Notes: generated by a model from the sequence alone, not told the origin. 64,000 nucleotides of DNA from an uncultured Candidatus Melainabacteria bacterium (GCA_932182025.1 CAKNXK010000010.1:195177-259176), one strand, 5' to 3'. Positions 7,671-16,789 are shown, counted from the first letter of the stretch. Made by a program: numbers and translations.

Positions 7671-8627
7671 ATGGAAAACGCATTTCAACTCGCTATTCAA
7701 AAGCAGCTGACAGAAACACTGATTCAAAAAGCTGCACAATTACCGCAGAATTTTAATCAAACAAAATTTGTTCAAAACTGTCTTTCCGCTCTTGATAGCA
7801 TTGACGATATTGAAGAAGTTGAACCGGGTTCAGTTGTTAAAGGGCTTATGAAAGGGGCAATTCTTGGGCTTGATTTTATGAACAAGGAATGCTACTTGAT
7901 ACCGTACAAAAACAAAGATACAGGCAAAAAAGACGTCAATTTTCAAACAGATTACAAGGGAGAAAAGAAGCTCGCAAAGCTCTATTCCGTCAAGCCTATT
8001 GAAGAAATTACAACAGAGGTTGTTCGCAAGGGTGATTTCTACGAAGTTGAAGTCAAAGACAATAAAAAATTTATAAACTGGAAGCCGCTTCGCTTCAATA
8101 ACGAAGCAATTGAAGGGGCTTTTTCGATTGTCTTATTTACAGACAAAAGTTCCGTTTCAGCTCAAATGTCAAAAGAAGAAATGGACGAAGTTCGCACAAA
8201 TTATTCAAAAGCTGCTAATTCTTCAGCATGGAAAAATCGACCGGGCGAAATGTACAAAAAAACCGTTCTTCGATTAAACCTGAAGAATGTTGAAAAAGTA
8301 TTTGAAAACCCTGAACAACTTCGAGCTTATGAAGAAGCGTCAGAATTTGAATTCAACAAAACTGATTCAAAAACCCTTCCCGCAGCTCCAGTTGTAAAAA
8401 ATATATATACAGAACAAGTGAAGCAAATCGAAGCAAATCCCGTTGAAACAACAACTTCTGAAATTCTTCCTGCGGGACCGGGTCCGAAAGAAGAAAATCA
8501 GACTGAAGAATTCTTCTGCGAAAGCTGCGGAAAGAAAATTTCATGGGCTGAAAACAGTTATTCAAACAAACACTTCAGCAAACCGCTTTGTCGTACTTGT
8601 CAGGCAATTACAAAAGGGGACAAGTAA
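7671..8627 (+). CDS. recT: RecT single-strand annealing protein
   Basis: A 318-residue RecT-family annealase for homologous recombination of phage DNA. The core (residues 1 to about 225) carries family features such as LGLDFMNKECYLIPY, the YKGEKKLA segment and KNRPGEMYKKTVLRL. The C-terminus adds a proline/glutamate linker (EILPAGPGPKEENQ) and a zinc-ribbon-like end (CESCGKKI...CRTC). The linker is nearly repeated in the gene at 18042. The stop overlaps the ATG of the nuclease by one base, the usual coupling of an exonuclease with its annealase. Confidence 0.92.
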   Translation: MENAFQLAIQKQLTETLIQKAAQLPQNFNQTKFVQNCLSALDSIDDIEEVEPGSVVKGLMKGAILGLDFMNKECYLIPYKNKDTGKKDVNFQTDYKGEKKLAKLYSVKPIEEITTEVVRKGDFYEVEVKDNKKFINWKPLRFNNEAIEGAFSIVLFTDKSSVSAQMSKEEMDEVRTNYSKAANSSAWKNRPGEMYKKTVLRLNLKNVEKVFENPEQLRAYEEASEFEFNKTDSKTLPAAPVVKNIYTEQVKQIEANPVETTTSEILPAGPGPKEENQTEEFFCESCGKKISWAENSYSNKHFSKPLCRTCQAITKGDK

Positions 8628-9436
8628 TGTTTTTGACTGAAGCGAATTATTATTCACAAGAAGCAAATCAAGAATATTTGTCAGTCAGTCAATACAAGGA
8701 CTTTTGCGGAACAATGAAACAACGCGGTTGCGAAGCAAGAGCAATTGCAAAACTTCGCGGAGAATGGGTTGACGAAATCACAGAAGCAACGCTTCTCGGT
8801 TCGTATATCGACGCACACTTTGAAGGGACATTGAACTTGTTCAAAGCAAAACACCCTGAAATTTTCAGAAAAACAGACGCTGAATTGTATGCGAAATTTC
8901 AGAAAACAAACGACACAATTCAAATGCTCGAACGTGACGAAATGTTCATGTTCTATATGTCAGGTGAAAAACAAGTCATTCTGACAGCGGAGCTTTTCGG
9001 GGCGAAATGGAAGTGCAAACTCGATTCTTATTTGAGAAAACGAGCAATTGTTGACCTGAAATATGTCAAAGATATTTGCGAGCGTTTTTGGGTTAAAGAC
9101 GAAGGGACGTTTGTTTCTTTTGTTGAATGGTGGGGCTATGACATACAAGCTGCAATATATCGCGAAATTGAAGCGATTTGCTCAGGCGAAGAACGTCTTT
9201 CAGTTTATCTTGCAGCTGTTGACAAGAAAAAAGTCCCGAACCGGGAAATTGTCGGCTTTGCTGAAAACGGAACAGACTTTGCTCCGATTCTTTATGAAGT
9301 TGAAAAGAATGTTCCGCGAATTCTGCAATTAAAGGCGGGGAAGGTCGAACCCGTCCGCTGCGGTGTGTGCGATTATTGCGTCGCGACAAAGAAATTGACA
9401 CAGCCTGTCTATTTCAGAGATTTAATCGAGGTTTAA
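8627..9436 (+). CDS. RecE-like PD-(D/E)XK exonuclease (DUF3799 type)
   Basis: A 269-residue nuclease expected to resect DNA ends for RecT. LLGSYIDAHFEG near residue 50 carries a conserved histidine. KCKLDSYLRKRAIVDLKYVKD holds the D..(D/E)xK catalytic pair (IVDLKYV), and the conserved WGYDIQAAIYRE follows. A C-terminal CGVCDYC suits the iron-sulfur or metal motif of RecB/DUF3799-type nucleases. I chose the ATG at 8627, which overlaps the recT stop and has GGGGACA upstream. A longer frame starts at 8588 without a better site. Confidence 0.85.
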   Translation: MFLTEANYYSQEANQEYLSVSQYKDFCGTMKQRGCEARAIAKLRGEWVDEITEATLLGSYIDAHFEGTLNLFKAKHPEIFRKTDAELYAKFQKTNDTIQMLERDEMFMFYMSGEKQVILTAELFGAKWKCKLDSYLRKRAIVDLKYVKDICERFWVKDEGTFVSFVEWWGYDIQAAIYREIEAICSGEERLSVYLAAVDKKKVPNREIVGFAENGTDFAPILYEVEKNVPRILQLKAGKVEPVRCGVCDYCVATKKLTQPVYFRDLIEV

Positions 9437-9438
9437 AA

Positions 9439-10317
9439 ATGGCATTAAGAAATCAGCCTTATTTTCCGCTATATGTGCAAGACTTCATGACAGATGAAAA
9501 ATTGAACGAATGTTCCGCAAAAGCAAACGGAATTTATATTCGCTTGATGTGTATTATGCACAAGTCTGAAGAATACGGAACAATTTTGCTCAAGCAAAAA
9601 TATAAGCAAAATGAAAGCAAATCTGAAAACTTGCTTGAGCAAAAAAGCAAGCAAGTTTCAGAATTTGCTTCGCAGCTTTCAAAAAATATGCCGTTTTCTG
9701 TTCAAGAAATTGCTGAAGGTTTGACTGAACTTCTTGAAGAAAAAGTTGTTCATATAGAAGGTGACAAACTCATTCAGAAACGAATGCAAAAAGACGGAAT
9801 TATAAGCGACAAGCGTTCTTCCGCTGGTTCTAAAGGCGGAAAAAAGAGCAGCGAAAGAAAGCAAAATGAAAATTTTGCTGCTGATTTTGCTCAAGCAAAA
9901 CCTGAAGCAAAAACAAAGCAAAACACTGAAAATGAAATTGAAATTGAATCTGAAATTGAAACTGGAAATATAAATTCTAATATTTCAGGCGAAAATTTTT
10001 CAAAAGTTTATGATCCGTATGACTACGCTGCAAACGAAAAATATTTCAAAATTTATCAAGACGAATGTCCGCAGCTTGTGAAACTTGGTTTTGAAAGAAG
10101 GCACAACAAAACCATTCAAGCAATTGCTGAATTCAGAACCGTCACAAATGACAATCTTGAATATTTCAAAGCTGTTTGTCAGAAGGCAAATAAACTCATT
10201 GTCATTGCAAATAACAAAATAGATTTCCGCTCTATTCTGAACAATCACATCGGCATATATGGCGACAAATACAATTCAGGCGATACAAAAGCAGAAGGGA
10301 GCGGTTATGAGTATTAA
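9439..10317 (+). CDS. Phage replication initiator-like protein (DUF1376/DnaD-like)
   Basis: A 292-residue protein. The N-terminus ALRNQPYFPLYVQDFMTDEK matches the winged-helix domain of phage replisome organisers (DUF1376 type). GSKGGKKSSERKQ marks a basic linker, then a Gln/Lys/Glu-rich low-complexity region (about 70-195) and a C-terminal domain (FKIYQDECPQLVKLG onward). It is directly upstream of the DnaC-like loader, which supports a role in origin binding and helicase recruitment. The ATG at 9439 follows GAGG. Low-complexity KQ-rich stretches suggest rapid change. Confidence 0.78.
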   Translation: MALRNQPYFPLYVQDFMTDEKLNECSAKANGIYIRLMCIMHKSEEYGTILLKQKYKQNESKSENLLEQKSKQVSEFASQLSKNMPFSVQEIAEGLTELLEEKVVHIEGDKLIQKRMQKDGIISDKRSSAGSKGGKKSSERKQNENFAADFAQAKPEAKTKQNTENEIEIESEIETGNINSNISGENFSKVYDPYDYAANEKYFKIYQDECPQLVKLGFERRHNKTIQAIAEFRTVTNDNLEYFKAVCQKANKLIVIANNKIDFRSILNNHIGIYGDKYNSGDTKAEGSGYEY

Positions 10318-11119
10318 CGAAGTTAAAAACACAGATTTTTCAACAATCGGCAGTTTGTGCGGCGAAGTTATGCAGGAAGCCGCAGAACCGAAAAAATGCA
10401 AAATATGCGGAAAACCATTCAAAGCAATAACGGTTGAAGCACTCGGAAGAAAAACAAAAGTTTTTGCTGTTGACTGCGATTGCTATGTCGAAGAACAAGA
10501 ACGCAAAGAACAGCAAAAAAAGAAAACCGCCTTGCGTGAAAGATACCAAAGAGCGAACATCGGCAAGCGTTATATTGACATAACTCTTGAAAAACTTGAA
10601 AAGCTCGGAACTGAACACGTTGCAGACGCTCAAAAATATGTTGAAAATTTCAACCCGGAAAGCGGAGCTTCGCTTCACTTAATAGGCGAATTCGGAAACG
10701 GGAAAACTTCTGTCGGTTATGCGATTTTAAGAGCCTTATTGTCAAAGGGTTTCAACGGTTTATATATTACTTGGATTGATGTTGTCAATCGCTGTTATTA
10801 TGCAAAAAGTTTTAATTCTCAAGAAAAAGTTGACACAATCCTTGTTGATTTGAGCCGATTTGACATTCTCGTTCTTGATGAACTTGTTATCAACACAAAA
10901 GACGACAGAGAAGTCAATCTTGCAACAGAGCTGTTTGACCGTCTTTACAGGGACAACAAATGCTTTGTTCTTATCAATAACCCCTGCGACATTCAAGAAA
11001 TGAAAACAGTTCCGCGTCTTGGAAAATTGCTCGACAGAGTACGTGAACAGGCGGAAAAACTCATATTTAAACACTCAAGCTATCGCTTGAAGAACACAGG
11101 GGGTGAAAATGTCAACTGA
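10307..11119 (+). CDS. DnaC-like helicase loader ATPase
   Basis: A 270-residue AAA+ protein. A zinc-binding start (CKICGKPFKAI...CDC) is followed by Walker A GEFGNGKTS, Walker B FDILVLDEL and sensor segment CFVLINN, as in DnaC/DnaI loaders. It likely loads the host replicative helicase at the phage origin. The ATG at 10307 overlaps the preceding gene by 11 bp and has GAAGGGAG upstream. Confidence 0.9.
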   Translation: MSINEVKNTDFSTIGSLCGEVMQEAAEPKKCKICGKPFKAITVEALGRKTKVFAVDCDCYVEEQERKEQQKKKTALRERYQRANIGKRYIDITLEKLEKLGTEHVADAQKYVENFNPESGASLHLIGEFGNGKTSVGYAILRALLSKGFNGLYITWIDVVNRCYYAKSFNSQEKVDTILVDLSRFDILVLDELVINTKDDREVNLATELFDRLYRDNKCFVLINNPCDIQEMKTVPRLGKLLDRVREQAEKLIFKHSSYRLKNTGGENVN

Positions 11120-11945
11120 AGACAGAAAGAAAAAGTTTGAACACATTCTTTCGCTGAATACACACGAAAGCATTGTTCTTCAGCAGCTTCTTGAAAAAGG
11201 TTCAACGACAGTTCGTGACTTGCTTCCGTTTATGAACTACCCTTGCGGACCGATTCGCGATTTGCAGCGTGTTTTCGGAGTTGCCCTTGTTTATGACTGG
11301 GAAACAAAAGAAAAACTGTTGTCGCAGCTGACGGCAAGGAACGTACAAAGAAAATTAAATATAAAAGATACTGGCTCGCTGGGGGTGGAAATGAAAGCTC
11401 AAAATAATATAAATTACATTCACACTACACCGGGCAAAAATGACGAATGCTACACTGAACGCTATGCGGTTGAACCTTTGCTTGAATTTCTTGAACCATT
11501 CAGAAATTCAATAATATGGTGTCCGTTTGATACTAAAGAATCAGAATTTGTCAAAGTATTAAAAGAAAATAACTTCAATGTTATTTATTCGCATATCAGC
11601 GACGGAAAAAATTTCTTCACTTATGAACCTGAAGAATGGGACATTCTTATAAGCAATCCGCCATTCACAGGCAAAAAAGAAATTTTTGAACGTGCTTTGA
11701 GTTTCGGAAAACCGTTTGCACTGCTTATGACATTAACATGGCTAAACGATAGCACTCCGATGAAACTTTTTAAAAATAAAGATTTGCAATTGTTAATGTT
11801 TGAAAAACGAATGACTTTTAAGGGTCAAGCAAACAAAATCAGTTTTTCAAGTGCGTACTATTGCTGGAATTTTCTTCCACAACAAATATTGATTCGCGAT
11901 TTTACAAATCAAAATCAAATGAAATTATTTGAGGGGGTGCAATAA
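11109..11945 (+). CDS. Helix-turn-helix domain fused to adenine-specific DNA methyltransferase
   Basis: The N-terminal part (residues 1-85) reads like a winged helix (STTVRDLLPFMNYP). The C-terminal part (from about 95) is a small N6-adenine methyltransferase with the catalytic DILISNPPFTGKKE, of the type found in phages. Between them, at 11391, an internal ATG follows GGGGGTGGAA, a strong ribosome site, so a shorter methyltransferase may also be made. It overlaps the loader gene and its stop overlaps the radical SAM start. It could protect phage DNA or act with the next enzyme. Confidence 0.8.
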   Translation: MSTEDRKKKFEHILSLNTHESIVLQQLLEKGSTTVRDLLPFMNYPCGPIRDLQRVFGVALVYDWETKEKLLSQLTARNVQRKLNIKDTGSLGVEMKAQNNINYIHTTPGKNDECYTERYAVEPLLEFLEPFRNSIIWCPFDTKESEFVKVLKENNFNVIYSHISDGKNFFTYEPEEWDILISNPPFTGKKEIFERALSFGKPFALLMTLTWLNDSTPMKLFKNKDLQLLMFEKRMTFKGQANKISFSSAYYCWNFLPQQILIRDFTNQNQMKLFEGVQ

Positions 11946-12928
11946 TGGCGAAAATTGGTTTGCTTGCAGATACAGACAGCCCTTCTATTCCTTTGATGAA
12001 AATTTCTGCTTTTCATAAGAAGCAGGGTGACGAAGTCAAATTTGTTGATAATTATTTCGAGCATTTTGACAAAGTTTATATTTCAAAAATTTTCAATCTT
12101 GATTTAAAAACTATCAATCCGTTGATTTATTTTCCAACGGCAGACGAAATTCAATTCGGTGGAAGCGGGTTCGCAATATCTGTTGAAAATAACAAAGAGG
12201 TTTACAACAAAGAAAAAGACAAAAGTCTTCCGAAAGAAATTGAATCAATGTTTCCTGATTATTCTTTGTATGGCGAAAAAACAAAGAATATTGCTTGCGG
12301 TTTCTTGACGCGTGGTTGTCCGAATAATTGTGAATTTTGCATTGTTTCAAAAAAAGACGGTCTTTGTTGTAGAAAGGTTGCAGACCTTCAGGAGTTTTGG
12401 AACGGTCAAAAAACAATAAAACTTTATGACGCAAATATACTTGCTTGCAAAGATAGAGAAGAACTCATCAAACAGTTAATTCAAAGCGGAGCTGTTATCG
12501 ATTACACTCAAGGGCTTGACGCAAGGCTTATTGATGATGATATTGCGAAATTACTTGCACAAACAAAAATTCAAATGGTGCATTTTGCGTTCGATTTAAT
12601 GAAAAATGAAGAACGAATTCTCAAAGGTTTGAAAATTTTTGCGAAACACTTCAACAAAAGTGATCGCTTCAAAAGAGTTTATATTTTGACAAATTTCAAC
12701 ACAACTCTTAAAGAAGACTATTTTCGCGTGAAAAAGGTCCTTGAACTGGGTTATTCCCCTTATGTGATGATTTACCGCAAAGGAACACACCCGCAATTTT
12801 TGACGGACCTTCAACACTGGTCGAACAATATGTTCTTGCAAAAAGCAGTTTCTTTTGAAGACTATGCTCCACGCAAGGACGGAAAGAGTATGAAAACATT
12901 ATATGCACAAATTATCAAAGGAGAATGA
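11945..12928 (+). CDS. Phage radical SAM enzyme
   Basis: A 327-residue radical SAM protein. TRGCPNNCEFC supplies the CxxxCxxC iron-sulfur motif (C125, C129, C132). The preceding domain (MAKIGLLADTDS, HKKQGDEVKFVD) resembles a shortened B12-binding-like N-terminus. Later segments (YTQGLDARLI, HFAFDLMKNEE, GYSPYVMIYRKG) follow the TIM-barrel order. It overlaps the methyltransferase stop by one base, so both are probably co-translated. The substrate is unknown. DNA or precursor modification is one inference from the neighbours. Confidence 0.85.
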   Translation: MAKIGLLADTDSPSIPLMKISAFHKKQGDEVKFVDNYFEHFDKVYISKIFNLDLKTINPLIYFPTADEIQFGGSGFAISVENNKEVYNKEKDKSLPKEIESMFPDYSLYGEKTKNIACGFLTRGCPNNCEFCIVSKKDGLCCRKVADLQEFWNGQKTIKLYDANILACKDREELIKQLIQSGAVIDYTQGLDARLIDDDIAKLLAQTKIQMVHFAFDLMKNEERILKGLKIFAKHFNKSDRFKRVYILTNFNTTLKEDYFRVKKVLELGYSPYVMIYRKGTHPQFLTDLQHWSNNMFLQKAVSFEDYAPRKDGKSMKTLYAQIIKGE

Positions 12929-12931
12929 AAA

Positions 12932-13690
12932 ATGAAATTTACAATCACCGGGAACGGCTATTCAGGGAACTTCAACGGGGAAAACAACTTCAAAGCAACT
13001 GCTCGCAGAATGCTAATTGATAAAGGCTTCAAAGACGCTGACTTTTTCAAGATGAAAACTGTTGAAGATTACATTGCAGCACTTGCAGAAAAAGGCTACA
13101 AAGTATATTTTGAACGCACAATTTATGACGCGGCAAAAGACGAAGCTCCGCACTTGGGAAAATATCTCAACGAAATGGAAGCTGAAGAAGACGAAGAAAA
13201 AATTCCTGCGTCTGCTCAAATAACAAAAATTAAAATCGGCAAAGACGAGAAAAATGCGACAATTTTATATCAAAAGAACGGTTCAAAGGCTTCAAAAGAA
13301 GTGACCTTCAAAGGTTATGAAGAAGCTGTTGACGAATTTATTGTTGATTTTCGAGCAATGTCAAAACATATTCTTGAAACTCTTGAATTTCCTGAAGAAT
13401 GGCTTTCAAGAATGACGACGACAGGTTTGTCAATTACTTGGAAAGAAGATTCAATCATGGGAATGGTTATCACAGCACAACTTGAAATTATCGGCTTGAA
13501 TACTCCATTCAATTTGAATACACCATTTATTGAACTTTATTCATGGCACATGGCAAACGACAGCTGCAATGAAGTTTATTTCAGCAATGATTGCGAAGAA
13601 TTGCTCGAACGAATAATTGTTCACGCTAAAAAGTACATGAACGGGCTGAACGCAAGCCCGGTTCAAGAAAAAATTCCGTTTGAGGGTTAG
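12932..13690 (+). CDS. Early phage protein, unknown
   Basis: A 252-residue protein that starts three bases after the radical SAM stop. The N-terminal half is helical and acidic (NEMEAEEDEEKIP). The C-terminal half is alternating beta/helix (LSITWKEDSIMGMVITAQLE). It ends in KIPFEG. No motif is recognised. Its position in the early operon suggests DNA metabolism, but nothing in the sequence proves this. Confidence 0.7.
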   Translation: MKFTITGNGYSGNFNGENNFKATARRMLIDKGFKDADFFKMKTVEDYIAALAEKGYKVYFERTIYDAAKDEAPHLGKYLNEMEAEEDEEKIPASAQITKIKIGKDEKNATILYQKNGSKASKEVTFKGYEEAVDEFIVDFRAMSKHILETLEFPEEWLSRMTTTGLSITWKEDSIMGMVITAQLEIIGLNTPFNLNTPFIELYSWHMANDSCNEVYFSNDCEELLERIIVHAKKYMNGLNASPVQEKIPFEG

Positions 13691-13692
13691 AA

Positions 13693-14070
13693 ATGGCAAA
13701 GAACACAACACCACTCGAAAAGGAAGAACAAATCGCGTTTGTTGCATATTGCGAAGCGAACGGAATTTGCGTTGTCAGCACTCAAAACGGTTTCAAAATG
13801 CCGAAAGTGGCTTTCAACTATGCAGCATATTCAAGAACGCTCAAAAATATGGGGCTTTCAAAAGGCTTCCCGGACTTGATAATTCTTGAGAAAAACAAGA
13901 ACAAAACGCATGAGGTTTTATTTATCGAAATGAAACGTCAAAAAGGCGGGAAGCTACACGCAGAACAGGAAGAATGGTTGCGAAAACTCGACGACAAAGA
14001 CTACTGCGTCGGAGTTGCGAAGGGCTGCGAATCAGCAGTCAGAATTCTTCAGAAATACCTTAATTCATAG
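13693..14070 (+). CDS. VRR-NUC domain nuclease
   Basis: A 125-residue stand-alone VRR-NUC protein. SKGFPDLIILEK and VLFIEMKRQKG give the D...ExK metal site of this PD-(D/E)XK subfamily, and HAEQEEWLRKL follows as usual. Phage VRR-NUC proteins are thought to cut branched DNA such as Holliday junctions. It starts two bases after the preceding stop. Confidence 0.9.
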   Translation: MAKNTTPLEKEEQIAFVAYCEANGICVVSTQNGFKMPKVAFNYAAYSRTLKNMGLSKGFPDLIILEKNKNKTHEVLFIEMKRQKGGKLHAEQEEWLRKLDDKDYCVGVAKGCESAVRILQKYLNS

Positions 14071-14081
14071 GAGAAAACAAA

Positions 14082-15050
14082 ATGTTAAATGAAAAAGAAA
14101 TTTTTAAAAGCTCCGACGATTACAAAATAATAATCGGAGAAAATGAAGAAGCAGGCAGAAAAGGAATGCTTGCTGCAAGAATAGAGCTTCCGTTCGGTGC
14201 TGAAATCGAACTCGGACATTTCCCGGCAAAACAGCTCTTGCTTATGAAGCAAGAATTTGACACAACGCTTGCACAAGCGGTCAATCAATACAATGCAGTA
14301 GTTCTTCAGAATCAGAGCTTGCAGCAAGAACTTTCTTCTCATAAAAATAAAATTGTAGATATAGCGTTATTATTAGACGAACTGAAACAAAGATTTGACT
14401 ATATTGCTGACTTTGAAGAACTCAATCAAATTGAGAGAATTATCAGAGAAACGAACCCTGAAAACTTAACACATACGGAAGAATTAAAAAAGAAAATCGT
14501 TGAATTTTTGACTGAAATGTCTTCACAGAACAATAGGGGAACGAGGTTTCCTTATTATTTTTCAATTGTTGATTTCAACGACAATTTTGAACAAGACGAC
14601 AAAGGGGAATTTTTCTTTGAATCTTCTTCAGGTTCTTTTCTTGAAATTGTTCCTGTTCTTCGTGAGAGATACGATTGCGGTCTTATAGTACTTAATGAAG
14701 ACGACGATTTTGAAAAAATTCTTCAAAATATAGGGACTTGGGAAGAAGACGACAGAATCAATGAATGGCTTGAAGAACACAATTACGGAATTGTTCAACG
14801 ATTTAGAAATGAGCCTGTTTCGTGGTCCGACGGTGTCTTTTTTACAGAAAAAGACGCTGAAGCATATCTTGAAAGTGTGAGAAATCATCATTCAAGCGAA
14901 GCAAAAACTTATGTTGATGTAATGAACAAATGGGGCAGAAGTTCTCAGACAGAAGAATTCTTGACAAATCTTTTCAATTATTTCGGAGTGAAAGTTCCGC
15001 CTGAATTGTTCTACGAAAACAAAAAGAAAGAAGGTGCGGAACAATGCTGA
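14082..15050 (+). CDS. Early phage protein, unknown (coiled-coil centre)
   Basis: A 322-residue protein. A short N-terminal domain (ARIELPFGAEIELGHFPAK) is followed by a coiled coil (about 60-140). An acidic C-terminal domain follows, with WEEDDRINEWLEEHNYGIV and FFTEKDAEAYLE, the latter resembling an EAYLE-type segment found in phage hypotheticals. RBS AGGAGAAAAC. It overlaps the ASCH gene by seven bases. No function assigned. Confidence 0.7.
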   Translation: MLNEKEIFKSSDDYKIIIGENEEAGRKGMLAARIELPFGAEIELGHFPAKQLLLMKQEFDTTLAQAVNQYNAVVLQNQSLQQELSSHKNKIVDIALLLDELKQRFDYIADFEELNQIERIIRETNPENLTHTEELKKKIVEFLTEMSSQNNRGTRFPYYFSIVDFNDNFEQDDKGEFFFESSSGSFLEIVPVLRERYDCGLIVLNEDDDFEKILQNIGTWEEDDRINEWLEEHNYGIVQRFRNEPVSWSDGVFFTEKDAEAYLESVRNHHSSEAKTYVDVMNKWGRSSQTEEFLTNLFNYFGVKVPPELFYENKKKEGAEQC

Positions 15051-15358
15051 CATTCAATTTGAAGAAAGAATGGTTTGAAAAAATAAAAAGCGGAGAAAAG
15101 ACTCACGAATATAGAGAAGTGAAAGAATACTGGTTTAAAAGGCTTTTTCTGTATAGCAAAATTTTATGCAGACAAACAGCCCTTCCGCTGCACAGTGAAT
15201 GTGTTTTTGTGTGCGGGTACGCAAGCAAGGACAACAAAGAAAAAAGATTAAAAGCAAAAATAAAAAGTATTTCTATAATCAACGGTAAAAACACAGATCT
15301 TGCCATTGACAAAGATGTTTTTGACATTGAATTTGAACTTATAGAGGAGAAAAAATGA
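15044..15358 (+). CDS. ASCH-domain protein
   Basis: A 104-residue PUA-like ASCH protein. LKKEWFEKIKSGEKTHEYRE is the characteristic N-terminal substrate-site motif, followed by EYWFKRLF and a beta-rich end. ASCH proteins bind RNA or modified nucleosides. Small phage forms may recognise or hydrolyse modified bases. It overlaps both neighbours (7 and 4 bp), so translation is coupled. Confidence 0.85.
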   Translation: MLTFNLKKEWFEKIKSGEKTHEYREVKEYWFKRLFLYSKILCRQTALPLHSECVFVCGYASKDNKEKRLKAKIKSISIINGKNTDLAIDKDVFDIEFELIEEKK

Positions 15359-15663
15359 ACAACGGAACAGAACCACAAAACAGAAACAAGATTTCAGAAG
15401 CTCTTGAATTCGCAAAAGCTGAAATTTACGACAACAAAGAAAATTGCAACAGTGCCTTTGTGATAGCCTTTGCAAACCAATTTTTGCAAGACTTAAAAGC
15501 AAGCAGCAAAGACAAAGAATTTGAACCGATTGACTACATTTTGTACGGTTCGCTAATCGGCTACGCGTTAAGGTATATGAACGAAAATGAAAAACATATC
15601 AAAACCGCCACTGCAAACGGAAAAATTGTTGACAGTATTGAACTTCAGAAAGGGGAAAACTAA
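15355..15663 (+). CDS. Small early phage protein, unknown
   Basis: A 102-residue, mainly helical protein (KISEALEFAKAEIYDNKE, then YILYGSLIGYALRYMNE). It overlaps the ASCH stop by four bases and touches the next start, so it belongs to the same translation unit. Not recognised. Confidence 0.65.
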   Translation: MNNGTEPQNRNKISEALEFAKAEIYDNKENCNSAFVIAFANQFLQDLKASSKDKEFEPIDYILYGSLIGYALRYMNENEKHIKTATANGKIVDSIELQKGEN

Positions 15664-16535
15664 TGAACAAGCAAAAGATATTTCAACAGATTAAAAATGA
15701 ACTGACAGAAAAAGAACAAATGGTTCTTGCAAGTATGCTTGACGGCGATTCCGTTGTTGATACTGCTCACAATTGCGGAATTTCTCTCAAATATGCTCAA
15801 AGTAACAGAAAAACAATATATGAAGTTGTCGGAAAATTCGTCGATTATGGGGCAGACAAAAAACAAAAACAGCAGATTCTCGTTGATTTTCTTCAAGGTT
15901 ATGAACAAGCAACAACAGTTGTTTCAGCTGAAGAAATTCAACCTGAAGAAACTGTTCCGGGAGAAGCTGCTTCTGCAAAAGAAAAAACAGAAATTTCTCC
16001 AGCCTATCAAGAATTATTTTCTTATATGCTGGATCAGCACGACTGCACTTTGCTTGAAAGTGAAATGCAGGAAGTTTACAGAATTGTCAATGATGATTTG
16101 CAAAATGACAATCAAAAAATGTGTTCAAAAATTCAAGAGCTTGCAACAATGCATGCGAATGATATACAGACAATAAAAACAAAATTATGTAATGCTCTTG
16201 ACATTGCCTTTGTTCCGAACGAAACAGAATTTGACGAAATTTTTGAAAGAATTGAAACATTAAGAAAACAACAAGACAAAAATATATTCAAGGACTTCAA
16301 GACAAAAACCCCGAATTATCTTGTTTTTAATCCAAAAAAAGGAAGCCCGAACAAAGTATATAAAAATTATCAAACGGCACTTGAAGACGCGAAAGCAGTT
16401 GCAAAAAAAGAACAACAATCTGTTTTTGTTTTGCATATTGATTCGCTTGTTGTTCCGCAGTGTTCGTTTGATGTTCATGACGTACTGGAAAGCGGAATTC
16501 CTGAACGCTATTTGAATGATGATATTCCGTTCTAA
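15663..16535 (+). CDS. HTH protein with P/E-rich linker and SSB-like C-terminal tip
   Basis: A 290-residue protein. Residues 1-60 resemble a sigma-4/LuxR-type helix-turn-helix (LTEKEQMVLASMLDGDS, then DTAHNCGISLKYAQSNRKTI). An acidic Pro/Glu-rich linker (EETVPGEAASAKEK) follows, then a helical part and a C-terminal domain with YLVFNPKKGSPNKVYKNYQT. The protein ends YLNDDIPF. DDIPF is the tip that bacterial SSB proteins use to recruit partners, so it may enter the host SSB interaction network. The linker resembles parts of the 18042 gene. Confidence 0.7.
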   Translation: MNKQKIFQQIKNELTEKEQMVLASMLDGDSVVDTAHNCGISLKYAQSNRKTIYEVVGKFVDYGADKKQKQQILVDFLQGYEQATTVVSAEEIQPEETVPGEAASAKEKTEISPAYQELFSYMLDQHDCTLLESEMQEVYRIVNDDLQNDNQKMCSKIQELATMHANDIQTIKTKLCNALDIAFVPNETEFDEIFERIETLRKQQDKNIFKDFKTKTPNYLVFNPKKGSPNKVYKNYQTALEDAKAVAKKEQQSVFVLHIDSLVVPQCSFDVHDVLESGIPERYLNDDIPF

Positions 16536-16559
16536 ACAACGGGGAGAGTTTGAGGAGAA

Positions 16560-16778
16560 ATGACACTAACAGAAACACAGAAAGAAATTGTTACTTTGCT
16601 AATTGAAGGCAAAACAAATCAACAAATTGCAGACCAGCTTTGCTTTTCGGTGGACAAAATCAAAAAAGATTTGAAAGTAATATATAAGTATTTCGGGATT
16701 AAAGGACCAGCAGAAACAAAACGAGCTGTTCTTGTTCGAGAAATTGTCAAAATCGAAATGTCAAAACTTATGATGTAG
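16560..16778 (+). CDS. LuxR-type helix-turn-helix regulator
   Basis: A 72-residue protein consisting of a single GerE/LuxR DNA-binding domain (IVTLLIEGKTNQQIADQLCF, then SVDKIKKDLKVIYKYFGI). RBS TGAGGAGAA. It is near the end of the early operon and could be the activator of the late promoter at 18818-18851. That role is inference from position. Confidence 0.78.
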   Translation: MTLTETQKEIVTLLIEGKTNQQIADQLCFSVDKIKKDLKVIYKYFGIKGPAETKRAVLVREIVKIEMSKLMM

Positions 16779-16789
16779 GAGTAAAAACA

